Translations under genes and position numbers: made by a program
Notes under the pieces: model-generated
Told to the model about the DNA's origin: nothing
What the model saw: only the letters and a program-made list of their open reading frames with translations
Databases searched by the model: none
NCBI RefSeq assembly: GCF_000424685.1
Contig: NZ_AUKJ01000019.1
Location: forward strand, 124,001 to 188,000
Direction of reading: 5' to 3'
DNA: 64,000 bases
Source: Methylococcus capsulatus str. Texas = ATCC 19069
GTDB taxonomy: Bacteria > Pseudomonadota > Gammaproteobacteria > Methylococcales > Methylococcaceae
In this document: positions 7,197 to 15,776 of the stretch, piece by piece
How positions within the stretch are numbered: position 1 is the first letter of the stretch
Layout: each line of letters begins with the position of its first letter

Positions 7197-9884
7197 TCAG
7201 CACCCGATGGGGTTGGCCTTGTCCGGATCGATGTTCCAGCGGGTCATCGCCTCGGACACCTTGGTTTTCTCGATGCCGCCTTCATCGGCCAGTGACTTCA
7301 AGGCCGCGAACGCGATGTAGTGGCTGTCCACCTCGAAGAACCGGCGCAGCGCCGACCGACGGTCGCTGCGGCCGAAGCCGTCCGTACCCAGCACGGTGTA
7401 GCGTCGGGGTACGAACTCCCGGATCAGGTCCGGATAGGCCTTGACGTAGTCCGTGGCGGCGACGACGGGGCCGGCGGTGGGGGCCAGGCATCGTTCAACG
7501 TAGCTGGTCTTCCGCGGCTGTTCCGGATGCAGCAGGTTCCAGCGCGAAACCTCGAGGCCATCGCGGCGCAACTGGTTGAAGCTGGTGGCGCTCCAGATGC
7601 CGGCCTTGATGCCGTAATCGGCTTCCAGCAACTCCGCGGCCTTGATGACTTCGCGCAGAATGGTCCCGCTGCCGAGGAGCTGCACTGCCTCGTCCTTGCC
7701 GGCATCACGGAACTTGTACAAACCTTTGATGATGCCTTCCTCAGCCCCTTCCGGCAGGGCCGGATGGGTGTAGTTCTCGTTCATCACCGTGATGTAGTAG
7801 AAGACGTTTTCGCCTTCCTGATACATCCGGCGCAGACCGTCGTGGACGATGATCGCCAGCTCGTAGGCGAAGGTCGGATCATAGGTGATGCAGTTGGGGA
7901 TGGCGCCCATGATCAGGTGGCTGTGGCCGTCCTGGTGCTGCAGACCTTCGCCGGCCAGCGTGGTCCGTCCGGCGGTGCCGCCCATGAGGAAGCCGCGTGC
8001 CTGCATGTCGCCCGCCGCCCACATCAGGTCACCGACGCGCTGGAAGCCGAACATCGAATAGTAGATGTAGAACGGGATCATCTGCACATTGTGGTTGCTG
8101 AACGCCGTACCGGCGGCGATCCAGTCGCACATCGCGCCGGCTTCGCAGATGCCTTCCTCCAGGATCTGGCCGGATTTGTCCTCCCGGTAGAACATCACGG
8201 TGTCGGCGTCCTGCGGTTCGTAGAGCTGGCCGACGGAGGAATAGATGCCGTATTGCCGGAACAGGCCCTCCATGCCGAAGGTGCGGGCCTCGTCAGGCAC
8301 GATCGGCACCACGTAGCGGCCCAGCGCCTTGTCCCGCAGCAGGGACGACAGCAGGCGGACGAACACCATGGTGGTGGACATTTCTCGGTCCTCCGAGCTT
8401 TTCAGCATCGTCTCGAAGATGCTCAGCTCGGGTATCTGGAGGTGGGGTGCCTCCTTCCGCCGTTGCGGCAGGTAACCGCCCAAGGCCTTGCGGCGCTCCT
8501 GCAGATAGATCATCTCGGGGCTGTCTTCGGCCGGTTTATAGTACGGCGCCTCATGCACCTTGTCGTCCGGGATCGGAATGTTGAAACGGTCGCGGAAGGC
8601 CTTGAGCGCCTCGGCGTCCAGCTTCTTCTGCTGATGGGCGATCATCTGGCCTTCACCGGCCCGGCCCATGCCATAGCCCTTGATGGTCTTGGCCAGGATC
8701 ACCGTCGGCTGTCCCTTGTGCGCCACCGCGGCCGCGTAGGCGGCATACACCTTGTGCGGGTCGTGACCGCCCCGGTTCAGATGCCAGATGTCCTCGTCGG
8801 ACATGTTGGCGACCATTTCCAGCAGTTCGGGATACTTGCCGAAGAAATGCTTGCGGACATAGGCGCCGTCTTTGGCCTTGTACGTCTGGTACTCGCCGTC
8901 CACCACCTCTTCCATCCGCTGCCGCAGGAGACCCTTGGTATCGCGCGCCAGCAGCGCATCCCAGTGGGAGCCCCAGATCACTTTGATGACGTTCCAGCCG
9001 GCGCCGCGGAATTCGGCCTCCAGGTCTTGGATGATCTTGCCGTCGCCGCGCACCGGTCCGTCCAGGCGCTGCAGGTTGCAGTTGACCACGAAGATCAGGT
9101 TGTCCAGTTTTTCCCGGCCGGCAAGGCCGATGGCGCCCATCGATTCCGGCTCATCCATCTCGCCGTCCCCGCAGAAGCACCAGACCTTGCGGCCTTCGGT
9201 ATTCAGGAGGATCTTGCGGTCGGCCAGGTATTTCATGAACCGCGCCTGGTAAATCGCCATGAGCGGGCCGAGGCCCATGGAGACGGTCGGGAACTGCCAG
9301 AAATCCGGCATCAGCCAGGGGTGCGGATAGGATGACAGCCCCCCGCCGCCCACTTCGGCGCGGAACCGGTCCAGATGCTCCTCGGTCAGCCGTCCTTCCA
9401 GAAATGCCCTGGCATAGATGCCGGGCGCCGAATGGCCCTGGAAAAACACCAGGTCGCCGCCATGGTCCCGGTCGGGAGCGTGGAAGAAATGGTTGAAACC
9501 GACGTCGTAGAGCGTGGCCGAGGAAGCGAAGCTGGAAATGTGTCCGCCGTACTCGGTGGATTTCTGGTTTGCCCGCACCACCATCGCCATGGCGTTCCAA
9601 CGCAGATAGCAGCGGATACGGTGCTCGATGCCGGCGTCACCGGGACTGCGAGCCTCCGCATGAGGCGGAATGGTGTTGATGTACGCCGTGTTGGCCTTGT
9701 AAGGCAGATTCGCGCCGGAGCGGCGCGCCTTGTCGACGAGCTTTTCGATCAGGAAATGCGCGCGCTCGACGCCTTCTGTTTCGATGACGGCCGCAAGCGC
9801 GTCCAGCCACTCCCTGGTTTCCTCCGGATCGGTATCCGTGTTGGCCGCGGACTGGGAGTTGAGGGAGGGATTGCTTGCGATCAT
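7197..9884 (-). CDS. aceE: pyruvate dehydrogenase E1 component, homodimeric type
   Basis: This 895-residue enzyme decarboxylates pyruvate with thiamine diphosphate and reductively acetylates the E2 lipoyl arm. The thiamine-diphosphate motif is GDGEMDEPES followed by NLIFVVNCNLQRLDGPVRG. The N-terminal region SPGDAGIEHRIRCYLRWNAMAMVVRANQ and the HPWLMPDFWQFPTVSMG segment are typical of bacterial AceE rather than the alpha2-beta2 type. Length matches the family (about 890). It is the first gene of the aceE-aceF-lpdA operon; thiE lies 94 bp upstream on the same strand. Confidence 0.97.
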   Translation of the reverse strand: MIASNPSLNSQSAANTDTDPEETREWLDALAAVIETEGVERAHFLIEKLVDKARRSGANLPYKANTAYINTIPPHAEARSPGDAGIEHRIRCYLRWNAMAMVVRANQKSTEYGGHISSFASSATLYDVGFNHFFHAPDRDHGGDLVFFQGHSAPGIYARAFLEGRLTEEHLDRFRAEVGGGGLSSYPHPWLMPDFWQFPTVSMGLGPLMAIYQARFMKYLADRKILLNTEGRKVWCFCGDGEMDEPESMGAIGLAGREKLDNLIFVVNCNLQRLDGPVRGDGKIIQDLEAEFRGAGWNVIKVIWGSHWDALLARDTKGLLRQRMEEVVDGEYQTYKAKDGAYVRKHFFGKYPELLEMVANMSDEDIWHLNRGGHDPHKVYAAYAAAVAHKGQPTVILAKTIKGYGMGRAGEGQMIAHQQKKLDAEALKAFRDRFNIPIPDDKVHEAPYYKPAEDSPEMIYLQERRKALGGYLPQRRKEAPHLQIPELSIFETMLKSSEDREMSTTMVFVRLLSSLLRDKALGRYVVPIVPDEARTFGMEGLFRQYGIYSSVGQLYEPQDADTVMFYREDKSGQILEEGICEAGAMCDWIAAGTAFSNHNVQMIPFYIYYSMFGFQRVGDLMWAAGDMQARGFLMGGTAGRTTLAGEGLQHQDGHSHLIMGAIPNCITYDPTFAYELAIIVHDGLRRMYQEGENVFYYITVMNENYTHPALPEGAEEGIIKGLYKFRDAGKDEAVQLLGSGTILREVIKAAELLEADYGIKAGIWSATSFNQLRRDGLEVSRWNLLHPEQPRKTSYVERCLAPTAGPVVAATDYVKAYPDLIREFVPRRYTVLGTDGFGRSDRRSALRRFFEVDSHYIAFAALKSLADEGGIEKTKVSEAMTRWNIDPDKANPIGC

Positions 9885-9900
9885 GGCGGTACTCGGCCCT

Positions 9901-9924
9901 TCGGTTGATTAAAGCGTTAACCGA
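9901..9924. promoter_or_regulatory. inverted repeat just upstream of aceE, possible operator
   Basis: TCGGTT (9901-9906) and AACCGA (9919-9924) are perfect inverted copies 12 bp apart. They lie 16 bp before the aceE start codon within an AT-richer stretch. The position suits an operator or an RNA structure in the leader. It does not match the PdhR operator consensus I know, so the function is a guess. Confidence 0.25.
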
Positions 9925-9978
9925 ATATGATGCCGCCGTTCTAACCCTAGGACAATGGGATCGTGTAGAACGGACGAC

Positions 9979-10653
9979 TCAGGCGTCGTCGCAGTGCGGC
10001 CGCCGTTTCCGCGGAGCGTGAAAAAGGCTGCACAGTTCACGGGCCGCACGTGCGACATCCGCGGCACCGAACACGGCCTCGACGGCCGCCACCAGGTCCG
10101 CTCCGGCACCGATGACCTGACCGGCGTTGGTGGTATCTATGCCGCCGATGGCTACGATGGGGATCTGCAGACGGGCTCCCGCCTCCCGCAGCGTTTCCAG
10201 CCGTGCGCGCGACGCGCAGGGTTTGGTGGCGGACGGGAAAAGCGCGCCGAAGGCCACATAATTCGCGCCCTCGGCTTCCGCTCGGAGTGCCCTTTCCAGC
10301 GAGTCGTAACAGGAAATGCCGACGATCGCCCGGTCGCCGAGGACGTGACGTGCGGCGGCCACCGAACCGTCGTTCTTGCCCAGATGGACCCCGTCCGCGC
10401 CGATCTCCGCTGCCAGCCGGGGGCTGTCGTTGACGATCAGGGGGATCCCGGCGGTGCGACAGAGTTCCTGCAGCCGGATTCCGTCGGTCAGGCGATTGCT
10501 CGCCGGTCCCGACTTGGGTCGGTATTGCACCACCGCGGCGCCTCCGAGGATGGCGGACTCCGCGGCGGCAAGCAGCGCATCGCCCTGCAGCCGGTCGGGG
10601 GTGATCGCATAAAGGCCTTTCGAGGGAAAGGGCAGGTACATCGAGTTTTTCAT
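9979..10653 (-). CDS. thiE: thiamine-phosphate synthase
   Basis: This 224-residue TIM-barrel enzyme joins HMP-diphosphate and thiazole phosphate to make thiamine phosphate. Family hallmarks are GLYAITP near residue 13, GGAAVVQYRPK, PLIVNDSPRLAAEIGADGVHLG with the phosphate-binding pattern, VGISCYDSLERALRAEAEGANYVAFGALFPSATKP, and PIVAIGGIDTTNAGQVIGAGADLVA. The usual acidic residue in QYR(D/E)K is proline here, an unusual detail; the lysine is kept. It sits upstream of aceE, whose product needs thiamine diphosphate. M5 at 10641 is an alternative start. Confidence 0.93.
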   Translation of the reverse strand: MKNSMYLPFPSKGLYAITPDRLQGDALLAAAESAILGGAAVVQYRPKSGPASNRLTDGIRLQELCRTAGIPLIVNDSPRLAAEIGADGVHLGKNDGSVAAARHVLGDRAIVGISCYDSLERALRAEAEGANYVAFGALFPSATKPCASRARLETLREAGARLQIPIVAIGGIDTTNAGQVIGAGADLVAAVEAVFGAADVARAARELCSLFHAPRKRRPHCDDA

Positions 10654-10731
10654 TCGAGTGGGTCGTCAGTGGCGTCCCGGTATTCTCGACCGTTGAAATC
10701 CCGTAGGCATCTGCTCGTTGACACGGCATTC

Positions 10732-11121
10732 ATGATAGGCTTTCGAACGTTACCCATCCTTGTGCCGACGACGATCGTGGAAAAACCTTCAATACCGGCG
10801 GTAGCGGCGCTGATTTCCTGTCTGACCGCCTGCGGTACGGGGCCGGTGACGCCGGACTCGTCGGTCCAGCCCATGGCGTTTCACAATGCCCGTCTGACTT
10901 ATGCCTTGATGACCGACGACGAGGAGATCCTGCAGCGGGACTTCCATATGAAAACCCGCCCAACGGGGGTGGAGCGCGCCGTCGCCGGCATCGGCCTGCT
11001 GACCGCGAGCGGCATGGAGGCGGTCACCTGGCCGGTATTCGCTGGTTTCCGTGCCTATCTGGAAGCCCATCAGGAACCCAGCACGCCGCAATATCTGCCC
11101 GGCGTGCGGCACGAGCCGTAA
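10732..11121 (+). CDS. small putative lipoprotein of unknown function
   Basis: A frame of up to 129 residues runs from the ATG at 10732. AALISCLTACGTGPV looks like a lipoprotein signal with the lipobox LTAC, so the mature protein would start at that cysteine. The short signal fits a GTG start at 10777 even better; neither start has a clear ribosome site. The remainder contains a conserved-looking stretch (FHNARLTYALMTDDEEILQR) and a small-residue segment. No family is recognised. It is divergent from thiE. The longer frame upstream is a shadow of thiE and should not be counted. Confidence 0.6.
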   Translation: MIGFRTLPILVPTTIVEKPSIPAVAALISCLTACGTGPVTPDSSVQPMAFHNARLTYALMTDDEEILQRDFHMKTRPTGVERAVAGIGLLTASGMEAVTWPVFAGFRAYLEAHQEPSTPQYLPGVRHEP

Positions 11122-11150
11122 AACGGCGGTGACAGCCGGTGAGCAGCATG

Positions 11151-11180
11151 AAAAAAGGCGGAGCGCTCTCGCTCCGCCTT
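11151..11180 (-). terminator. Rho-independent terminator
   Basis: The perfect 9-bp stem GGCGGAGCG/CGCTCCGCC (11157-11165 and 11170-11178) has a 4-base loop. On the minus strand it is followed by six T residues, so it should end transcription of the 11222-11590 gene. On the plus strand it also lies 35 bp after the lipoprotein gene and may work weakly in both directions. Confidence 0.85.
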
Positions 11181-11221
11181 CCCTTGCCGGCGGGCATGGC
11201 CGCCGACCAAATGCAACGAGA

Positions 11222-11590
11222 TTACTTCGTCTCGTTGTTGATGGCCGTCATGCGGTTCACGACGTCGGTCAGCTTCTCGATGGCGGCGGCATTGTTGCCG
11301 GCTTCGAGTTCCGTCGCGGCTTCCTTGGCGGCTCCCATGGCCTTCTGCAGGGACATGCCCGCACCGGCGCCGGTGATTTCCTTCGCCTTCTGACGGTAGA
11401 GCTTTGCACTGGCGATGGCGGCATCCTTCTGGCCGCTCTTGGCCTGTTCCAGCGCCTCCTGGGACGCCTTGAGCGCCTCTTCGGTGGCTTTCTTCACGCC
11501 AGCGGCGTCTTCTGCGGCGAAAGCGCCGAAGCTCAGCGAGCCGGCGACCATCAAAGCGGCGAACTTGGACAGGACGTTCTGAGTTTTCAT
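11222..11590 (-). CDS. small exported helical protein
   Basis: The protein has 122 residues with a clear Sec signal peptide (MKTQNVLSKFAALMVAGSLS, cleavage near AFA-AE at about 25). The mature part is almost all alpha-helical, rich in Ala, Lys and Glu, with repeated patterns such as EEALKASQEALEQAKSGQKD. This resembles small periplasmic helical proteins of the SmbP type in length and pattern, but it lacks their histidines, so metal binding is not supported. GAGGAGA lies 10 bp before the ATG. A strong terminator follows, so it is monocistronic. Confidence 0.75.
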   Translation of the reverse strand: MKTQNVLSKFAALMVAGSLSFGAFAAEDAAGVKKATEEALKASQEALEQAKSGQKDAAIASAKLYRQKAKEITGAGAGMSLQKAMGAAKEAATELEAGNNAAAIEKLTDVVNRMTAINNETK

Positions 11591-12020
11591 ATCGACTGAG
11601 TCTCCTCGGGTATCGTAGTTATCGTTGTGTGGAGTCTGGAGCCGAGTGACTGCTGTCGTATCCCTCTGCCCGTCGACCCACCGGTACCAGCCCGGCTACA
11701 ACGCGGCGCTAACGGAAGTCGACACCTGACGGCCCCGCCTTCCGTAATCGGGTCGTAATACTAACCAAATTCCGCGACCAAGACCACGTTTGGAGCGCGG
11801 GTCGTCGCAAAATTCCCCCCGTCCCCCGTCTTGCCTGTCGCAAAGGGGCGCCGCAGGCGCGTTTGTTCCCGTGCTGCAAGCCACGATGTTGTATAGTCGG
11901 AAGCTTGCGAACGCTGATGGGCCGACGGCTTCCGCTCTCGGCCGGGCCTTGGGCGAACCCGCCTCGAATTTTTTCAAAACCATCCAGCCGAACCGGCTCG
12001 AGCAACCACACCGGATTTTC
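11591..12020. other. divergent intergenic region
   Basis: This 430-bp region separates the minus-strand exported helical protein from the plus-strand aminotransferase and must hold both promoters. A TATAGT hexamer is visible at 11892-11897, but no -35 element lies at a normal distance. The reading frame of the aminotransferase is open back to 11790, but the residues added there do not look like protein. Confidence 0.4.
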
Positions 12021-13193
12021 ATGACACCTCGACTTTCCCGCCGAACCGAACGCCTTACCAGTTCCCTCATCCGAGACATCCTGCAGATCACTCAGCGGCC
12101 CGGGGTCATCTCTTTCGCCGGCGGCTTGCCGGCGGAAGAGATGATGCCGGAACTGGATTTCGGCGCCTGTGCCGCAGACTCCCGCCAGTACGGTCCCAGT
12201 GAAGGCGAGCCGGTGTTGCGGGATTTGATTGCCCGAGGACTCTCGGGCCTCGGGCTTCGCTGTCAGACCGAGCAGGTCCTGGTGACGACGGGCTCCCAGC
12301 AGGGTATCGACCTGGTCGGCAAGCTTTTCATCGACGAAGGAACGCCGGTGTTGCTGGAATCGCCGACGTACCTCGCTGCGCTCCAATGTTTCCGGGTCTA
12401 TGGCGCGGAGTTTCACGGCCTGCCCTTGCAGGTCGGGGGCATCGATCCGGAAGCACTGAAAGCGGCCATCGACCGCCACAGACCCGCTTTCGTGTATCTC
12501 ATCCCCAGCTTCCAGAACCCGTCGGGATGCTGTTACAGCGATGCGGCACGCCGCGCCGTCGCGGCGGTGCTCGATGAGACCGGTACCCCTTTGGTGGAGG
12601 ACGACCCCTACCGGGATTTGGTCTATACGTCATGCGACCGGACGCCGGTCTGCGCTTATCTCGAAAGGGCGCCCTGGGTCTATCTGGGCAGCTTTTCCAA
12701 AATAACGGCGCCGGGACTGCGCGTCGGCTACCTCGCATCGTCTCCCGGTCTGTTCCCGTGGCTCGTCCGCCTCAAGCAATCGAGCGACCTCCACACCGGC
12801 CGCACCGGTCAGGCCTGGCTGGCGCGCTTCCTCTCTTCCGGCGATTTCGGGAAGCATCTGGCGCACATGAACGGCGTCTATGCCGGGCGGCGGGATACGA
12901 TGCAGGCTGCCCTGGAGCGGCATTTCAGCGGCCTGGCGGAATGGTCGGCACCGGCCGGTGGACTGTTTTTCTGGTTGCGGCTGGTAGGGAACATCGACAC
13001 TCTGGCTGCACTCAAGGTGGCATTGGGCCGCGATGTGGCATTCATGCCGGGAGAACCGTTCTTCCCGGTCGCGGATCAGCGCTATCCGGCTTTGCGGTTG
13101 AACTTCAGTCATGCTACGCCGGAAAAGATCGAGAGGGGCATCGGCCTCCTGTCGGAGGTGCTGAGCGAATGCGCCGCTCCTGCCGCCGGTTGA
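12021..13193 (+). CDS. PLP-dependent aminotransferase, class I/II (2-aminoadipate/LysN-like)
   Basis: The protein has 390 residues from the ATG at 12021. The start is chosen because RLSRRTERLTSSLIRDILQ begins the domain. PGVISFAGGLPAEEMMP is the usual N-terminal motif of the 2-aminoadipate and MocR-like transaminase group. YGPSEGEPVLRDLIA binds substrate. SFQNPSGCCYSDAARR and VEDDPYRDLVY follow. The PLP-binding lysine is in YLGSFSKITAPGLRVGYL, and LRLNFSHATPEKIERGI carries the arginine that binds the carboxylate. It has no GntR DNA-binding domain, so it is an enzyme and not a MocR regulator. The substrate is not determined. Confidence 0.88.
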   Translation: MTPRLSRRTERLTSSLIRDILQITQRPGVISFAGGLPAEEMMPELDFGACAADSRQYGPSEGEPVLRDLIARGLSGLGLRCQTEQVLVTTGSQQGIDLVGKLFIDEGTPVLLESPTYLAALQCFRVYGAEFHGLPLQVGGIDPEALKAAIDRHRPAFVYLIPSFQNPSGCCYSDAARRAVAAVLDETGTPLVEDDPYRDLVYTSCDRTPVCAYLERAPWVYLGSFSKITAPGLRVGYLASSPGLFPWLVRLKQSSDLHTGRTGQAWLARFLSSGDFGKHLAHMNGVYAGRRDTMQAALERHFSGLAEWSAPAGGLFFWLRLVGNIDTLAALKVALGRDVAFMPGEPFFPVADQRYPALRLNFSHATPEKIERGIGLLSEVLSECAAPAAG

Positions 13194-13249
13194 AGTGCAG
13201 TCGACGACTCTGGGCGGTTTGGACCCAGAACGTCGCATGCGCGGTCACC

Positions 13250-13278
13250 TTGACACACGCGCTATGAGTATCTAACAT
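13250..13278 (+). promoter_or_regulatory. sigma-70 promoter of ispB
   Basis: A consensus -35 TTGACA (13250-13255) is followed by exactly 17 bp and the -10 hexamer TAACAT (13273-13278, four of six matches). Transcription should start near 13285. This excludes an ATG at 13281 as a normal start and supports the ATG at 13320. Confidence 0.7.
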
Positions 13279-13319
13279 GGATGGGTTTTTTTGTTGGCGG
13301 GCGCGCTCATAACAACTCG

Positions 13320-14342
13320 ATGAATAATCACGCTATCTCCGATCCAGGGGCCGCCGATCTTCGCGATTCCCGCGAGGTTTTCGCCGGTATCCGCCGTCTC
13401 GTCGACGGCGAGGCGGCTGCGGTCGATAGCCTGATCTTGCGCGAGCTGCATTCCGATGTGGTACTCATCAATCAGATCGGGCAATACATCGTCGGCAGCG
13501 GCGGCAAACGCCTGCGCCCCATGCTCCATCTGCTTTCGGCCAAGGCATTGGGTTATCCGGGCGACCACCATATCACCCTGGCAGCGGTCATCGAGTTCAT
13601 CCACACCGCGACGCTGCTGCACGATGACGTCGTCGATGAATCCGCGCTGCGCCGGGGGCAGGACTCTGCCAATGCGCTCTGGGGTAATTCCGCGAGCGTG
13701 TTGGTAGGGGATTATCTGTACTCGCGTTCATTCGAGCTGATGGTGCGGGTCCAGGATATGCGAGTGATGGACATCCTGTCCCGCACCACCACGGCCATCG
13801 CCGAGGGCGAGGTGCTGCAGCTGCTCAATTGCAACAATCCGGCGACCGACGAGGGGCGCTACCTGGACGTCATCTCTCGCAAGACGGCGATATTGTTCAG
13901 CGCTGCCGCCCAGCTTGCCGCGGTGCTCGCCGGCTCGTCGCACGCAGTCGAAGAATCCCTGAAAAATTACGGGACATATCTCGGAATCGCCTTCCAGCTC
14001 AAGGACGACGTGTTGGACTACAAGGCCGATCCCGAAGAGTGGGGCAAGAACCTCGGTGACGACCTCGCCGAAGGCAAGCCGACACTGCCATTGATCTATG
14101 CGCTGTCCCAGTCCTCCGGCGCGGAGGCCGAGCTCTTGCGGCAAGCGATAGAGCACGGCGAGCGGGAACACTTCAAAAAAGTGTACGCAGTGATTGAGTC
14201 GACCGACGCAATCTCGTATACTGAGCGGCGTGCCAGGGATGCTGCGAACAAAGCCATTGAGCAGGTTACCCATCTTCCCGAGAGTGGTTACAAGGATGCC
14301 TTGATCGCTCTTGCACGGTTCGCGGTCGATCGCGGCTATTGA
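13320..14342 (+). CDS. ispB: octaprenyl/polyprenyl diphosphate synthase
   Basis: This 340-residue trans-polyprenyl synthase makes the long isoprenoid side chain of ubiquinone. Domain hallmarks are GSGGKRLRPML (IPP binding), the first aspartate motif LLHDDVVDE (Asp102, Asp103, Asp106), and the second, FQLKDDVLDY, followed by KNLGDDLAEGKPTLPLIYAL. The frame is open to 13281. I chose the ATG at 13320 because the promoter would place the transcript start after 13281, and because family proteins begin shortly before the VLINQIGQYIVGSGGKR segment. A tRNA-Pro gene follows 21 bp downstream. Confidence 0.94.
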   Translation: MNNHAISDPGAADLRDSREVFAGIRRLVDGEAAAVDSLILRELHSDVVLINQIGQYIVGSGGKRLRPMLHLLSAKALGYPGDHHITLAAVIEFIHTATLLHDDVVDESALRRGQDSANALWGNSASVLVGDYLYSRSFELMVRVQDMRVMDILSRTTTAIAEGEVLQLLNCNNPATDEGRYLDVISRKTAILFSAAAQLAAVLAGSSHAVEESLKNYGTYLGIAFQLKDDVLDYKADPEEWGKNLGDDLAEGKPTLPLIYALSQSSGAEAELLRQAIEHGEREHFKKVYAVIESTDAISYTERRARDAANKAIEQVTHLPESGYKDALIALARFAVDRGY

Positions 14343-14363
14343 AAAATCTGTCCAGCCGGATTT

Positions 14364-14440
14364 CGGGGTGTAGCTCAGCCTGGTAGAGCACTGCTTTCGG
14401 GAGGCAGTGGCCGGAGGTTCGAATCCTCTCACCCCGACCA
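14364..14440 (+). tRNA. tRNA-Pro (anticodon CGG)
   Basis: This 77-nt cloverleaf has acceptor stem CGGGGTG/CACCCCG, D arm GCTCAGCCTGGTAGAGC, anticodon stem CTGCT with loop TTCGGGA (anticodon CGG), T arm GGAGGTTCGAATCCTC and an encoded CCA. Its 3' 46 bases are duplicated exactly at 17711-17756 by an integrated element. The tRNA stays whole because the element supplies the same 3' half. Confidence 0.97.
14395..14440 (+). repeat. attL, 46-bp direct repeat overlapping the 3' half of tRNA-Pro
   Basis: This covers the tRNA from the anticodon loop to the CCA end. It is identical over 46 bases to 17711-17756 and differs immediately on both sides. Tyrosine integrases commonly use such tRNA 3' ends as attachment sites. 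Confidence 0.93.
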
Positions 14441-14454
14441 ATGAAATCAAACCC

Positions 14455-15558
14455 TTATCTCGCATTCCCCACCTTCTCGCGTCGGTCGGTGTGCCCAGAT
14501 TGTGCCGTGTTGCCTTCTAAGGCCTGTACGGCGGCCCGAAGGTTCTCCGGAGCCAAGTGAGCATAGACCCGATCCGTAACGCGAATATCGCTGTGGCGCA
14601 GTAGGGCCGACACCTCATGGATCGGTCGACCGGCCTGCACCAGCCAGCTTCCGCAGGTCCGCCGCAGATCGTGCGGATGTACATCCTGTAAACCCGCTTT
14701 TTGAACCGCCGCCGCAAAACTCGTCTTAACGCTGGCGATCCGTTGTCCCTCCTTGTCACAGAAGACCCAAGGGCTATCCGGGCAGTATTGCGCCCGAAAA
14801 CTCGCCCGCCGGATCAGTGCGGCCCGCGCTTCCCCATTCAAGGGCACGCTACCGGCCTTTCCGTTTTTCTGGTGTTGGCCCTCCAGGTAGACCAAGCTCC
14901 GATGGAGATCGACCCGGCTCCATTCCAGCTCGAGCATTTCCCCGCGTCTCATGCCGGTGTTGAGCGCCAAGCGGATGAAGTCCAGCAGATGGGGGGCCCG
15001 CGCCACTTGCTCGGCGGCATGTAACAACGCCTCGGCTTCCGCTTTGGTCAACCAGCGCGAACGCCCTTCCGGCTCCTTCTGCTTGCGGCCTTCCACTGGA
15101 TTCGGAACGTCCCATTCCAGTTCGCGCCGCGCCCAATTCAAGGCCGCACTCAACAAGCCGATTTCCCGATTGATCGTGGCGGGCTTGACCCCGTCGCCCT
15201 GACGCCGCTTTACATACTCGCGGACATCCAGGCCGGTCAGCGTATCCAACGCCTTTTCCGTGAAAAATGGATACAGGCGCTTCAAGCTGCTCCGGTCACG
15301 GTCGATGCTGCGCTTGTTCTCATGCTCGCGCAGGTATTCCAGCATCAGTTCATCGAACGTGTGAGACGGTTTCTCGTCCCACTGTTTTTCCTTGTAGACT
15401 TCCAGCTTCCACTTGGCTAACAGCGCTTCGGCTTCCTTGAAGTCGGCTGTGCCAGTACTGCGGCGAGTTCTCGTGCCGCTTGCGTCGGTGTAGCTCGCCC
15501 ACCAGTACGGTGAGCCTTTCCGTTTTCGTAGACCGTCGCGGTCCGTTCGTTTCGCCAT
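14455..15558 (-). CDS. int: tyrosine-type site-specific integrase
   Basis: The protein has 367 residues. An N-terminal region (about 1-50) resembles the DNA-arm-binding part of phage integrases, a SAM-like core-binding domain covers roughly 60-150, and the catalytic domain follows. Catalytic residues are visible: Arg204 in TGMRRGEM, His296 and Arg299 in HPHDLRRT, His322 in LLRHSD and the nucleophile Tyr332 in VYAHL. The start at 15558 is supported by GAGGAGGT eight bases upstream; the frame stays open 33 bp further. The gene ends 14 bp from tRNA-Pro, the usual place for the integrase of a tRNA-integrated element, and should catalyse integration and excision at the 46-bp repeats. Confidence 0.96.
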   Translation of the reverse strand: MAKRTDRDGLRKRKGSPYWWASYTDASGTRTRRSTGTADFKEAEALLAKWKLEVYKEKQWDEKPSHTFDELMLEYLREHENKRSIDRDRSSLKRLYPFFTEKALDTLTGLDVREYVKRRQGDGVKPATINREIGLLSAALNWARRELEWDVPNPVEGRKQKEPEGRSRWLTKAEAEALLHAAEQVARAPHLLDFIRLALNTGMRRGEMLELEWSRVDLHRSLVYLEGQHQKNGKAGSVPLNGEARAALIRRASFRAQYCPDSPWVFCDKEGQRIASVKTSFAAAVQKAGLQDVHPHDLRRTCGSWLVQAGRPIHEVSALLRHSDIRVTDRVYAHLAPENLRAAVQALEGNTAQSGHTDRREKVGNAR

Positions 15559-15776
15559 GTGCGTTGACCTCCTCGCACATCGCCCGCGCAAGGCAGATTA
15601 TGCGCGAGTTCGGTTTGTTGTTCCACGTAGGCCCGGACGGCATGAGAGGGTATCAGGCAGCGCCGACCGACACGGACGGTTGGCAATTCGCCGCGCTCAA
15701 CCAGCCGCCGCACCGTTCGGATCGAGACGGCCCCCAATTGCCGGGCGGTCTCATCGAAGGACCACAACAGGGTCAT
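15417..15776 (-). CDS. excisionase-like helix-turn-helix DNA-binding protein
   Basis: The protein has 119 residues. Its first 55 form a MerR/excisionase-type winged helix (FDETARQLGAVSIRTVRRLV, ELPTVRVGRRCLIPSHAVRA). The rest has low complexity and overlaps the integrase gene by 142 bp in another frame, so the C-terminal half may be only tolerated coding. Its ATG overlaps the TGA of the replication gene (ATGA), implying translational coupling. A role as directionality factor or repressor is inferred from family and position. Confidence 0.78.
   Translation of the reverse strand: MTLLWSFDETARQLGAVSIRTVRRLVERGELPTVRVGRRCLIPSHAVRAYVEQQTELAHNLPCAGDVRGGQRTWRNERTATVYENGKAHRTGGRATPTQAARELAAVLAQPTSRKPKRC

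Noticed and set aside
7320-9335. 671-codon frame antisense to aceE
   Set aside because: Long antisense frames are common in GC-rich genes; composition is that of a shadow, and aceE is unmistakable.
9955-11121. 388-codon open frame on the plus strand
   Set aside because: Its first two-thirds are the reverse of thiE and lack protein features; only the part from 10732 (or 10777) looks like a gene.
13281-13319. upstream ATG as ispB start
   Set aside because: The consensus promoter at 13250-13278 would start the transcript at or after this ATG, so 13320 is preferred.
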